Shown here one piece after another: positions 7,654 to 14,888 of a stretch of DNA of 37,959 nucleotides (positions are counted from its first letter, which is position 1; each line of letters starts with the position of its first letter). The DNA is taken from positions 1 to 37,959 of the forward strand of contig CAMTFK010000018.1 of NCBI GenBank assembly GCA_947071285.1. Reading direction: 5' to 3'. Origin of the DNA: an uncultured Bacteroides sp. Its GTDB lineage: Bacteria; Bacteroidota; Bacteroidia; Bacteroidales; Bacteroidaceae. The translations under genes and the position numbers were made by a program. The notes below the pieces were generated by a model. That model made no database searches. It saw only the letters and a list, made by a program, of their open reading frames with translations, and had not been told where the DNA came from.

Positions 7654-10386
7654 TTAAAATCTTAAGTTGGCTTCCATTCCGAAGTATGGGTTGTAAATGC
7701 GCTTGACTTCCCTCGTACCTCTGTGATATATGGGAGCTACGTTCAGCAAGCGGTTCACGAATAATGAAAGTTGCATATACTTTCCGATTTCTTTAGTCGC
7801 TTTCAGGTTGATGCCCATTTCAAAGGGAACCACTCTGCGGTTGAAGTAATCGTCGGCATATTTGTTTACTAAGTGTTGCAACTGTACGTCCGTGGCATCA
7901 GCTTCCGTGAAGAGATGCACTTTTCCTCCCTTATCCACGTAGCTCACCGGTGTTCCGTTGTTCCAGAGGCTTTGGGTGGCGGTGTACCAAGTGCACTGTG
8001 CTGTCACAGAAAAAGCCATTCCTATTCTGTTCAGATAGGTGTCGGCCGTGACGTTTGTATTGAATACCTCGTTGGTGGAACCGCTTTCCCAATCATACAG
8101 ACCTACGTATTGAAGTTGTTCTCCGTTCAGTATGATGGATGACTCTTTATATTCGGGCATACTATTGCTATAGGTTGTTTTCAGCCAGGCTCCGGTAACG
8201 GTAAATCTGGTTTTCAGTTGCTTGATGCGCTGGGACGAGAAAGTGAACTCCACACCTTGCTTACGTACACGTGTACCGTTTCCGGCCATTTTGTAGGCGT
8301 TGATTAAAGTATCTTCTGCGTAGGCCAGACCTTCTAGTGCGGGCGGTCCGGTCAGTTCGGAAGAGTTGATGGAAGAGGTGTCGTACTTTTTATAAGCCAG
8401 CGTGCGATAATAGGAAATATCACGGAAAGCATTGTTCATGCGTTCCTGGAAATAGGTGACGGAGAACTGGTTCCCTTTATGTGCCACATTCAGGCGCACT
8501 TCCCATTTCTGGTTGCGTGCGGGTTCCAGGTCATAGTTCGTATTGTCCCATTTGTAGGTCATCATATTGATGCGCCGGTAATCGGCATTGTTATGGTAGT
8601 AGTTCAGTTGCACTACATCTACATATCGGGCATCCGGATATAGCTGTGCGGTGGTAGGGAGCTTTGACAACCAACCGATGCCGGCGGATATGTCAATCAG
8701 CCAGTCCTCGTTGGTACCCAAGGCAGGGAGTTGCCACTTCAGGTTAAAGCGGGGGTCGAGGTATATTTTTCCTTGAATAGCGTAGTCGCCGGATAAGCCC
8801 AGCAGAGAGTTGGCGCGTACACCTGCCGAGAGGAACAGTTCGTGCTTGCCGAGGGGCAGCTTCATTTGCTCTTCTGCATAAACGGATACATCCTGCCGTG
8901 CCGGGATGTCATTATAACTCCGGGGGCGGGTGGTCGATGAGGTATTCAGCGGGCGAGTGGTGTCGTACACTTGTCCGTCTCCGAAGTTTTTACTCAGGTT
9001 CCATTCCGCACCGATTTTCAGCGTGTGCGAGCTTTTCATCCAGTTGAAGGCGAAATCGCCGATAACTTTGGCATTTGCATAGAAAGGCTTGCCGTCCACT
9101 AATACATTGGCTACGTAGTTATAAGGAAGGTAAAGTCCGTCAGCCTCTCCCTGTTCCGTACTGTTGGGAATACCTGTGGGGCGGTCCAGTGATACTGACT
9201 TCCGTTCTTTTATTTGGCTGAACTCTTGTGAAACGGATACGTTGGCACGCAGTTGGCGCAGGAATGAGTGTTCGGGGCGCTTCAATACCCACTCGCCGCC
9301 CAGCGTCATTTTATCGTATGAGGACTTGTAGGAATCTTCCTTTACGGTAATGTCTTTATCCCGCTTCACATTGTCGAACGAACCGGTGTAATCGGCGTTG
9401 ATTCGCCAGTCGATGTGTCCAATCTTTGCTTTGTAGTTGGTGTTCAGACGAGCGGATGCGGTGATGCGTTTGTAGTTCTCACGGCTGTCACGTGGGTCTA
9501 CTTTGGAGTCCAGATAGCTAAGGTCCAGATTCAGGACGTTGGTGCCGCTGATTGCCCAGCCTTTTCCGGCGGAGAACAGTTTGCTCACCTGGTCTGCCTT
9601 GAAGCGTGCAGTCAGGGGAGAGGCGCTTGATTTCCGTTTGATGTTCACTAATCCTCCGGTCAGGTTGCCGTATTCCACAGAAGGTATGCCTCGAATGATT
9701 TCCACGCTTTCGATGTTGTCTGTTGAAAGCGTGCGCATGTCTACGCCTTTGGATACGGACTCTTTGTCACCCTGGTTTGTTCCTTGCAGGTATTGCAGGT
9801 TGGCGTCGGTGTTTACGGTCATACCGTCCACCACAAATCCTACTCCTAAAGAGGCGATAGTCTCACTGGTACTTCCGGCTTCACGGATCTTTATCAGATT
9901 GGCGCTGCCCATGTTCGGGTCAACGGACTTTCCGCCGGGAAGTAATTCCAGTAAGTCGGTGAAACTTGTTGGTTGCAGATGCTCCATTGCCCTGCGGTCT
10001 ATTCTTGACGCACTGGTCAGCCCCTTCGACTCCGAAGCGGTGATTACTACCTCATTCAGCGCCATGGTCGATGAAGTGAGTTGGAAAGACAGGGTTGTAT
10101 TTTTGGAGATAGAGAAAGTCTTTGTCAGCTTGTCATATCCCAGATAAGAAACGGTGGCGGTATATGTTCCGGCAGCTAATTTGGTGAATGAATACCGTCC
10201 GTTTTGGTCACTGAGAGCACCATACCAGATTTTGTTCGTTGCTTGCAACTGAATGGTAGCAAAACTTAATGGCTCTTTAGTCTGCGCATCTTGTATAGTT
10301 CCGGTGAGGGTGTAACCCTGTTGGGCAGAGGCAGATAAGTGATTGATAAACAGAATTGTTATGATATAAAGAACTTTGCGAAACAT
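7654..10386 (-). CDS. TonB-dependent outer-membrane receptor
   Basis: The 910-aa protein has a signal peptide (cleavage near SASAQQGY), a carboxypeptidase-regulatory-like domain at about residues 24-105 (YTLTGTIQDAQTKEPLSFAT), a plug domain at about 110-250 (EVVITAS, then DLLELLPGG, ESVEIIRGIPSVEYGNLTGG), and a long beta-barrel ending in NLRF with terminal Phe. Such receptors import siderophores, heme, vitamins or glycans using TonB energy. No SusD partner follows, and the downstream genes (DUF4876, DUF6850, OB-like lipoprotein, PepSY protein) point to a metal chelate rather than a glycan. A TAACTTTG promoter element lies just upstream, and the whole five-gene operon probably starts there. 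The ligand is unknown. Confidence 0.88.
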   Translation of the reverse strand: MFRKVLYIITILFINHLSASAQQGYTLTGTIQDAQTKEPLSFATIQLQATNKIWYGALSDQNGRYSFTKLAAGTYTATVSYLGYDKLTKTFSISKNTTLSFQLTSSTMALNEVVITASESKGLTSASRIDRRAMEHLQPTSFTDLLELLPGGKSVDPNMGSANLIKIREAGSTSETIASLGVGFVVDGMTVNTDANLQYLQGTNQGDKESVSKGVDMRTLSTDNIESVEIIRGIPSVEYGNLTGGLVNIKRKSSASPLTARFKADQVSKLFSAGKGWAISGTNVLNLDLSYLDSKVDPRDSRENYKRITASARLNTNYKAKIGHIDWRINADYTGSFDNVKRDKDITVKEDSYKSSYDKMTLGGEWVLKRPEHSFLRQLRANVSVSQEFSQIKERKSVSLDRPTGIPNSTEQGEADGLYLPYNYVANVLVDGKPFYANAKVIGDFAFNWMKSSHTLKIGAEWNLSKNFGDGQVYDTTRPLNTSSTTRPRSYNDIPARQDVSVYAEEQMKLPLGKHELFLSAGVRANSLLGLSGDYAIQGKIYLDPRFNLKWQLPALGTNEDWLIDISAGIGWLSKLPTTAQLYPDARYVDVVQLNYYHNNADYRRINMMTYKWDNTNYDLEPARNQKWEVRLNVAHKGNQFSVTYFQERMNNAFRDISYYRTLAYKKYDTSSINSSELTGPPALEGLAYAEDTLINAYKMAGNGTRVRKQGVEFTFSSQRIKQLKTRFTVTGAWLKTTYSNSMPEYKESSIILNGEQLQYVGLYDWESGSTNEVFNTNVTADTYLNRIGMAFSVTAQCTWYTATQSLWNNGTPVSYVDKGGKVHLFTEADATDVQLQHLVNKYADDYFNRRVVPFEMGINLKATKEIGKYMQLSLFVNRLLNVAPIYHRGTREVKRIYNPYFGMEANLRF

Positions 10387-10403
10387 CTCTATGGATTTGT
10401 TTG

Positions 10404-10411
10404 CAAAGTTA
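10404..10411 (-). promoter_or_regulatory. Bacteroides -7 promoter element for receptor operon
   Basis: Minus-strand TAACTTTG matches the Bacteroides -7 consensus TAnnTTTG and lies 18 bp before the receptor ATG. No clear TTTG -33 element was seen. The untranslated leader would be only about 10 nt. Confidence 0.55.
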
Positions 10412-10506
10412 TGTAGAATGGGAAATGTGGGAAATCGCTATATGTAGGTAAATTGCGTGTGGAGTTGTATATCCTGCTACTAATAAATAGGTATTGACCG
10501 GAAACA

Positions 10507-10551
10507 ACAAAAGCCGTTCCCCAGAATAGACAAGTAGGGAGCGGCTTTTGT
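10507..10551 (-). terminator. Rho-independent terminator of the small secreted-protein gene
   Basis: The arms CAAAAGCCGTTCCC and GGGAGCGGCTTTTG pair with one mismatch around a loop of about 15 nt. On the minus strand the hairpin ends in TTTTGTTGTTT. It lies about 20 bp after the stop of the 87-aa gene and before the receptor operon promoter, so it separates the two units. Confidence 0.8.
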
Positions 10552-10569
10552 ATGTTAGCGTGCTTACTA

Positions 10570-10833
10570 TTATTTGGCAGGCTGTGCAGGTGTTTCTGCT
10601 GCAGGTGTTTCCGTTGCAGGAGCATTGTTGGCGGGAGCTTCCGTCTTGGGTTCTTCTGCTTTCGGCTCTTCTGCTTTGGGTTCTTCCTTGGCAGGCTCGG
10701 TAGCCTTAGGTTCATCAGTCTTTTCCGTTGCCGGTTGCTGAGTCTTCACGGGATCCTGAGCGTTTGCCACGAAAGAACCACCACAAACAAACATAAACAG
10801 GGCTGCTACTAATACTAACTTTTTCATAATCAT
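10570..10833 (-). CDS. Small secreted Pro/Glu/Ala/Lys-rich protein
   Basis: The 87-aa product has a clear signal peptide (KKLVLVAALFMFVCGG, cleavage near VANAQ). The remaining roughly 60 residues are low complexity: repeats of EEPKA and EEPKT, then Ala/Pro/Thr-rich stretches ending AQPAK. It has no catalytic motif. Similar short Pro/Glu-rich tails occur in periplasmic spacer or cell-envelope proteins. The gene has its own terminator downstream. The first Met gives MIMKK; the second, at 10827, is equally possible. I do not recognise the family. The repeats make it a candidate for length variation between strains. It is separate from the receptor operon by the terminator, so a link to it is not supported. 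Confidence 0.7.
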   Translation of the reverse strand: MIMKKLVLVAALFMFVCGGSFVANAQDPVKTQQPATEKTDEPKATEPAKEEPKAEEPKAEEPKTEAPANNAPATETPAAETPAQPAK

Positions 10834-10998
10834 TTGCTTTTTAAGTGTTATACTATATATATTTCTAAGTTTAAAGTTTAGGTTTCCTTTTTCTGGGGAA
10901 GCTTATCGCTTACATATGAATAGTTGCAAAGGTTGTGCCAAGCGGAACTGGTAATAGGCAAGTGGTTGATTATTAGTAAAGTTGGTGAATGGGGAAAG

Positions 10999-11062
10999 TG
11001 TGGTACAGTGTGGAATTGTGTGGAAAGTGTAGAAACAACTGTGGAAAAATTCCACACTGTGG
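10999..11062. repeat. Phased TGTGG repeats with overlapping inverted repeats
   Basis: TGTGG occurs at 10999, 11009, 11019, 11040 and 11058, with a TGTAG variant at 11028, so the first copies are about one helical turn apart. A perfect 13-nt inverted repeat pairs 11005-11017 with 11048-11060. An alternative 7-bp hairpin with a 3-nt loop lies at 11040-11056. The block sits immediately after the stop of the sigma54-type regulator gene. Some copies approach the DnaA-box consensus, but dnaA is not nearby. It could be a terminator or a protein-binding cluster. Confidence 0.6.
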
Positions 11063-11064
11063 GG

Positions 11065-12486
11065 TTATAAGTTTATGTCGTACAAACTTAATTTGTTGTA
11101 CAGCGTCTTTCGGTCAATACCCAGCAACTGTGCTGCCCGGCTTTTGTTGTTTCCCGTTTGCCGCAATGCCTCGATGATTTTTTGTTTTTCTGTTTCCTCA
11201 TTGCGCAGGGGTAAACCTATGTGGGTATGGGTAGGTTCTTGAAGTTCGGTCAGTTCGTTCAGTGTGATGAACTTGTCTTGTGCCAGCAGGGTAGCACGAC
11301 GCACAATATTCTTCATCTGTCGGAGATTGCCCGGCCAGTGATATTCTAACAGTGCTTTGGATGCTGCATCGTCGAAACCGATCAGTTGTTTGTCTAGCTC
11401 GCGGTTAGCTTGGTCGAGGAAGAAGTTGGCAAAGAGAAGAATGTCTTCCCGGCGGTCTTTCAGTTCGGGCATGCGCAGAGTGAACTCGTTAATTCGATGG
11501 AATAAATCCTGGCGGAAGGTCCCTTTTTCGATGCCCTGTTCCAAGTCTTCATTGGTGGCTGAAACTAAACGTATGTCTACGGTGATTTCCTTATTAGAGC
11601 CTACCGGACGAATCTTCCGTTCCTGCAGGGCGCGCAATAGTTGTATTTGTACTTCGTAGCTGAGATTACCTATCTCATCGAGAAAGATTGTTCCGCCGTT
11701 GGCAGCAACGAAAGCGCCTGTCTTGTCGGTCAGTGCTCCGGTGAATGAACCTTTTACGTGTCCAAAGAATTCAGAGGCGGCAAGTTCCTTGGGGATAGAG
11801 CCGCAGTCGATGGCAACGAAGGGTTGTCCGGCACGCTTGCTGAGTTGGTGGATGCGGTGGGCTACGTATTCCTTTCCTGTTCCGCTGGCACCGTTGATGA
11901 GTACCGACATGGTGGTGGGAGCAACCAGCCTTACATAATTATATAATTGTTTGGCTGCATCACTTTCTCCTTCCAGATAATCGGAAGAACCGCTTCCTGA
12001 GGCTTGTGAGTGGGTATTGTCCCCTTTTCCGGAACAGACGGTCTGTTTGGGTGAAACAGATGGTCTGTTTGGGTCAGATAGACGGTCTGTTTGGGGTGAA
12101 TAGACGGTCTGTTTTTCGGCGGTGGATGATGCGTTCATCGCTTCGCCTATTTTCTTCAAGAGTTCTTCCGGATTTACCGGTTTGGCAACGTAATCGCTGG
12201 CACCTAATTTCATGGCTTGCACGGCGGACTGGATGTCGGCATAGCTCGTCATCATGATGAGTGGGATAGACATACCTTGAGTTCCTAACCACTTCAACAG
12301 ATCGATGCCGTCCTTGTCGGGCAGACGCAGGTCGGACAAAATCAAATCGGCACCCTCCGTTTCCAGATGCTTCTGGGCGCGGGTGATACTACTGGCAGAA
12401 GTTACCTGAAAGCCTTTTTTGCCTAACCAGGTTTTCAGCATCATGCCGTAAGTAATGTCGTCTTCAACGATGAGTATAGATTTCAT
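11065..12486 (-). CDS. Sigma54-dependent response regulator (NtrC family)
   Basis: The 473-aa protein starts at MKSILIVEDD (12486). The frame is open further upstream, but that part overlaps the divergent promoter and the PPIase gene and is artefactual. Domains: receiver at about 1-120 with phospho-acceptor Asp52 (ILSDLRLPD); a linker at about 121-160 made of a 22-nt repeat array; an AAA+ sigma54-interaction domain with Walker A GASGTGKE (about 193-200), GSFTGA near 246 (a variant of GAFTGA) and Walker B GGTIFLDEIG; and a C-terminal Fis-type helix-turn-helix (RAAQLLGIDRKTLYNKL). It activates RpoN-dependent promoters when phosphorylated. No kinase is adjacent on its strand, but the HPt-containing hybrid kinase 4 kb away is a candidate partner. 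The minus-strand promoter element is TACCTTTG at 12515-12522. Confidence 0.9.
   Translation of the reverse strand: MKSILIVEDDITYGMMLKTWLGKKGFQVTSASSITRAQKHLETEGADLILSDLRLPDKDGIDLLKWLGTQGMSIPLIMMTSYADIQSAVQAMKLGASDYVAKPVNPEELLKKIGEAMNASSTAEKQTVYSPQTDRLSDPNRPSVSPKQTVCSGKGDNTHSQASGSGSSDYLEGESDAAKQLYNYVRLVAPTTMSVLINGASGTGKEYVAHRIHQLSKRAGQPFVAIDCGSIPKELAASEFFGHVKGSFTGALTDKTGAFVAANGGTIFLDEIGNLSYEVQIQLLRALQERKIRPVGSNKEITVDIRLVSATNEDLEQGIEKGTFRQDLFHRINEFTLRMPELKDRREDILLFANFFLDQANRELDKQLIGFDDAASKALLEYHWPGNLRQMKNIVRRATLLAQDKFITLNELTELQEPTHTHIGLPLRNEETEKQKIIEALRQTGNNKSRAAQLLGIDRKTLYNKLSLYDINL
12033..12117. repeat. Tandem array B: four 22-bp dyad units inside a coding linker
   Basis: GGTCTGTT begins at 12040, 12062, 12084 and 12106, an exact 22-bp period. 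The first unit holds a perfect 15-nt dyad AACAGAC-G-GTCTGTT (12033-12047), followed by a 7-nt spacer rich in G. The array lies within the regulator gene (about residues 124-151). As 22 is not a multiple of three, each unit is translated in a different frame, and KQTV recurs after exactly 22 residues. Confidence 0.93.
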
Positions 12487-12514
12487 TGCCTTAACTTTTG
12501 TCTCTTTTAAGACA

Positions 12515-12522
12515 CAAAGGTA
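12515..12522 (-). promoter_or_regulatory. -7 promoter element for the sigma54 regulator gene
   Basis: Minus-strand TACCTTTG matches TAnnTTTG and lies 29 bp upstream of the regulator ATG, within the divergent spacer shared with the PPIase gene. Confidence 0.6.
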
Positions 12523-12543
12523 AACCGTTTTACCTGAAAATCG

Positions 12544-12551
12544 TATATTTG
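12544..12551 (+). promoter_or_regulatory. -7 promoter element for the PPIase gene
   Basis: TATATTTG matches the Bacteroides -7 consensus TAnnTTTG and lies 26 bp upstream of the PPIase ATG. It is divergent from the regulator promoter 22 bp away, so the two genes may share control. Confidence 0.6.
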
Positions 12552-12577
12552 CAAACTTAATTTTAATAAAAAGCGTT

Positions 12578-13417
12578 ATGAGGAAGAATTTTATTGTAAT
12601 ATTAACCATACTGATTTGCAGTGTAACAGCCTGCCAGTCGGGACAAAAGAAAGATAGAGATATGAGTGAAGAAACTAAATTAAAGATTGAAACATCTGCC
12701 GGTGACATTATTGTAAAACTGTATAACGAGACACCGCAGCACCGTGATAATTTCATCAAACTGGTGGAACAAGGGACGTATGAAGGTACGCTGTTCCATC
12801 GCGTCATCAAAGATTTTATGATACAGGCGGGTGACCCCGAATCAAAGAATGCACCTAAAGGCAAGATGCTGGGTGCGGGCGATGTAGGCTATACAATCCC
12901 TGCCGAGTTTGTTTATCCGAAGTATTTCCATAAGAAAGGTGCATTGTCTGCTGCACGTCAGGGTGATAATGTGAATCCGAATAAAGAGTCTTCCGGTTGC
13001 CAGTTCTACATTGTTACGGGTAAGGTATACAATGACACTACCTTGCTGGGTATGGAGAACCAGATGAATCAGAACCGTCTGACAAATGTGTTCAATACTT
13101 TAGCACAAAAGCACATGAAGGAGATTTATAAGATGCGTAAGGAGAATGACCAGGACGGGTTGATGAACTTGCAGGATACATTGTTTGCACAAGCTGAGGC
13201 AGAAGTTGCCAAGCAACCGGAATTCCACTTTACACCGGAACAGGTGAAAGCTTATACTACGGTGGGCGGTACTCCGCATCTGGATGGTGAATATACTGTG
13301 TTCGGCGAGGTTGTTGAAGGCATGGATGTGGTAGATAAGATTCAGAAAGTGAAGACTGACCGTAGTGATCGTCCGGAGGAGGATGTGAAGATTAAGAAGG
13401 TGACAGTGCTGAACTAA
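12578..13417 (+). CDS. Cyclophilin-type peptidyl-prolyl isomerase lipoprotein
   Basis: The 279-aa protein has a lipoprotein signal with lipobox SVTAC (Cys19). The cyclophilin domain starts near residue 34 (LKIETSAGDIIVKLYNETP) and contains FHRVIKDFMIQAGDP (the active-site Arg/Phe/Gln region) and SSGCQFYIVTG. After that, an insertion of about 60 charged residues (MENQMNQNRLTNVF to EVAKQPEFHF) separates the last conserved part, GTPHLDGEYTVFGEVVEGMDVVDKI. It would catalyse cis-trans proline isomerisation in the periplasm during envelope protein folding. The insertion makes it longer than a minimal cyclophilin (about 165 aa), as often in Bacteroidetes. No surface-export acidic tract follows the Cys directly. 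It is the first gene of the rightward run. Confidence 0.92.
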   Translation: MRKNFIVILTILICSVTACQSGQKKDRDMSEETKLKIETSAGDIIVKLYNETPQHRDNFIKLVEQGTYEGTLFHRVIKDFMIQAGDPESKNAPKGKMLGAGDVGYTIPAEFVYPKYFHKKGALSAARQGDNVNPNKESSGCQFYIVTGKVYNDTTLLGMENQMNQNRLTNVFNTLAQKHMKEIYKMRKENDQDGLMNLQDTLFAQAEAEVAKQPEFHFTPEQVKAYTTVGGTPHLDGEYTVFGEVVEGMDVVDKIQKVKTDRSDRPEEDVKIKKVTVLN

Positions 13418-13460
13418 ACTGTTGGCGGAATTAATTTAAGCCGGTGCAGAAAGGAATAAA

Positions 13461-13550
13461 GTTACGAGCTACAGGCTACAAGCTACAAGCTACAAGTGGC
13501 TGCGCTATGTTCCGAAAGGCACTTGTAGCTTGTAGCCCGTAGCTCGTAAC
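13461..13550. repeat. Long inverted repeat built from CTACAAG heptamers
   Basis: The left arm 13461-13498 (38 nt) and right arm 13520-13550 (31 nt) begin and end with the same complementary sequence (GTTACGAGCTAC and CTACAAGTG in the left arm). They differ by one A/G change and by one extra CTACAAG heptamer in the left arm. The loop is 21 nt. It lies between the PPIase stop and the M16 peptidase start, in a gap of 191 bp, and may act as terminator or mRNA stabiliser. Confidence 0.85.
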
Positions 13551-13608
13551 TGATTCATAACCGCTACAGAAAAGAGCTAATTCCGCTGACAAGTAACAAT
13601 CGCTATTT

Positions 13609-14841
13609 ATGAAAATCAATAAACTCACTCTCTCTAATGGCTTGCGCCTGGTGCACTACGAAGACCTCAGCACGCAAATGGTAGCACTGAATATCGTTTA
13701 TGACGTAGGTGCTCGCGACGAGCATCCCGACCATACCGGCTTTGCCCATTTGTTCGAACATCTCATGTTCGGCGGTTCCGTGAATATTCCCGATTATGAT
13801 GCTCCCCTGCAATCGGCGGGAGGTGAGAATAATGCCTGGACGAATAATGACATCACGAACTATTACCTCACCGTTCCCAAACCGAATGTAGAGATTGGTT
13901 TCTGGTTGGAGTCCGACCGTATGCTGAGTCTGGCATTCAATGAACAAAGCCTTGAAGTGCAGCGTGGTGTAGTCATGGAGGAGTTCAAACAGCGTTGTCT
14001 GAACCAGCCTTATGGGGATGTGGGACATCTCATCCGTCCGCTGGCCTATCGGGTGCACCCATATCGCTGGCCTACTATCGGAAAGGACTTGTCGCATATT
14101 GAGCAGGCTACATTGGAGGAGGTAAAAGCATTCTTCTACCGCTTTTATGCACCTAACAATGCCGTGCTATCCGTCACCGGAAACATTTCATGGGAAGAAA
14201 CTGTCAGGCTAACGGAGAAATGGTTTGGTCCGATACCCCGCAGGGAGGTGCCTGTGCGGAATCTGCCGCAGGAAGTTGCACAGACAGAAGCCCGCAGACA
14301 GGTGGTGGAGCGTCCTGTGCCTTTGGATGCGCTCTTTATGGCTTATCATATGTGTAGCCGCGAACATTCCGATTATTATGCATTCGATATTCTTTCGGAC
14401 ATCCTTAGCAACGGGCGTTCCAGTCGTCTGAACCGCCGTCTGGTGCAGGAGCAGAAATTATTCTCCAGTATCGATGCTTATATCTCCGGTACGCGTGATG
14501 CGGGGCTGTTGCATATCAGTGGAAAGCCGGCGGCAGGTGTGTCGCTGGAAGAGGCTGAGGCTGCTGTATGCAAGGAACTGGAAGAGTTGCAGCAGACGGC
14601 GATAGAGGAGCAGGAACTGGAGAAAGTGAAGAACAAGTTTGAGTCTACTCAGATATTCGGGAATATCAATTATCTGAATGTCGCCACGAACCTGGCATGG
14701 TTCGAACTGACCGGGCAGGCGGAAGATATAGACCGCGAAGTGGAGCGGTATCGCGTTGTGACGGCGGAACAACTGAAACGGGTGGCACAGGAGGCTTTCC
14801 GGGAGGAAAACTCGGTAGTGCTATATTATAAGAAAGGATAG
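13609..14841 (+). CDS. M16-family zinc metallopeptidase
   Basis: The 410-aa protein is an M16 (pitrilysin-type) peptidase with the inverted zinc motif HLFEH at residues 47-51 (His47, His51, catalytic Glu50). The distal zinc ligand is probably Glu124 in VVMEEFKQ, at the usual spacing. The second half repeats the fold without a metal motif (about residues 200-400, VERPVPLDALFMAYHM). No signal peptide is seen, so it may be cytoplasmic. Bacteroides often encodes such half-size M16 proteins that cut short peptides. The MATE gene follows 47 bp later and the hybrid kinase 17 bp after that, so the three are probably co-transcribed. Confidence 0.92.
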   Translation: MKINKLTLSNGLRLVHYEDLSTQMVALNIVYDVGARDEHPDHTGFAHLFEHLMFGGSVNIPDYDAPLQSAGGENNAWTNNDITNYYLTVPKPNVEIGFWLESDRMLSLAFNEQSLEVQRGVVMEEFKQRCLNQPYGDVGHLIRPLAYRVHPYRWPTIGKDLSHIEQATLEEVKAFFYRFYAPNNAVLSVTGNISWEETVRLTEKWFGPIPRREVPVRNLPQEVAQTEARRQVVERPVPLDALFMAYHMCSREHSDYYAFDILSDILSNGRSSRLNRRLVQEQKLFSSIDAYISGTRDAGLLHISGKPAAGVSLEEAEAAVCKELEELQQTAIEEQELEKVKNKFESTQIFGNINYLNVATNLAWFELTGQAEDIDREVERYRVVTAEQLKRVAQEAFREENSVVLYYKKG

Positions 14842-14888
14842 TGATAATCTATCAAAGGACTATCTCGGTCCCCAATAACTAAACACTT

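Noticed and set aside
7654..10386. SusC/SusD polysaccharide-utilisation locus
   Set aside because: No SusD-like lipoprotein, glycoside hydrolase or glycan sensor is near, and the neighbours fit metal uptake better.
3545..10386. XusABC xenosiderophore operon
   Set aside because: The surface lipoprotein is DUF4876-like, not the XusB family, and two additional proteins are present, so only an analogous role is claimed.
10999..11062. Chromosomal replication origin
   Set aside because: Only partial DnaA-box matches, no AT-rich unwinding region or dnaA nearby.
12487..12864. N-terminal extension of the sigma54 regulator reading frame
   Set aside because: The extension crosses both promoter elements and the PPIase gene on the other strand. 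The receiver domain begins exactly at MKSILIVEDD (12486).
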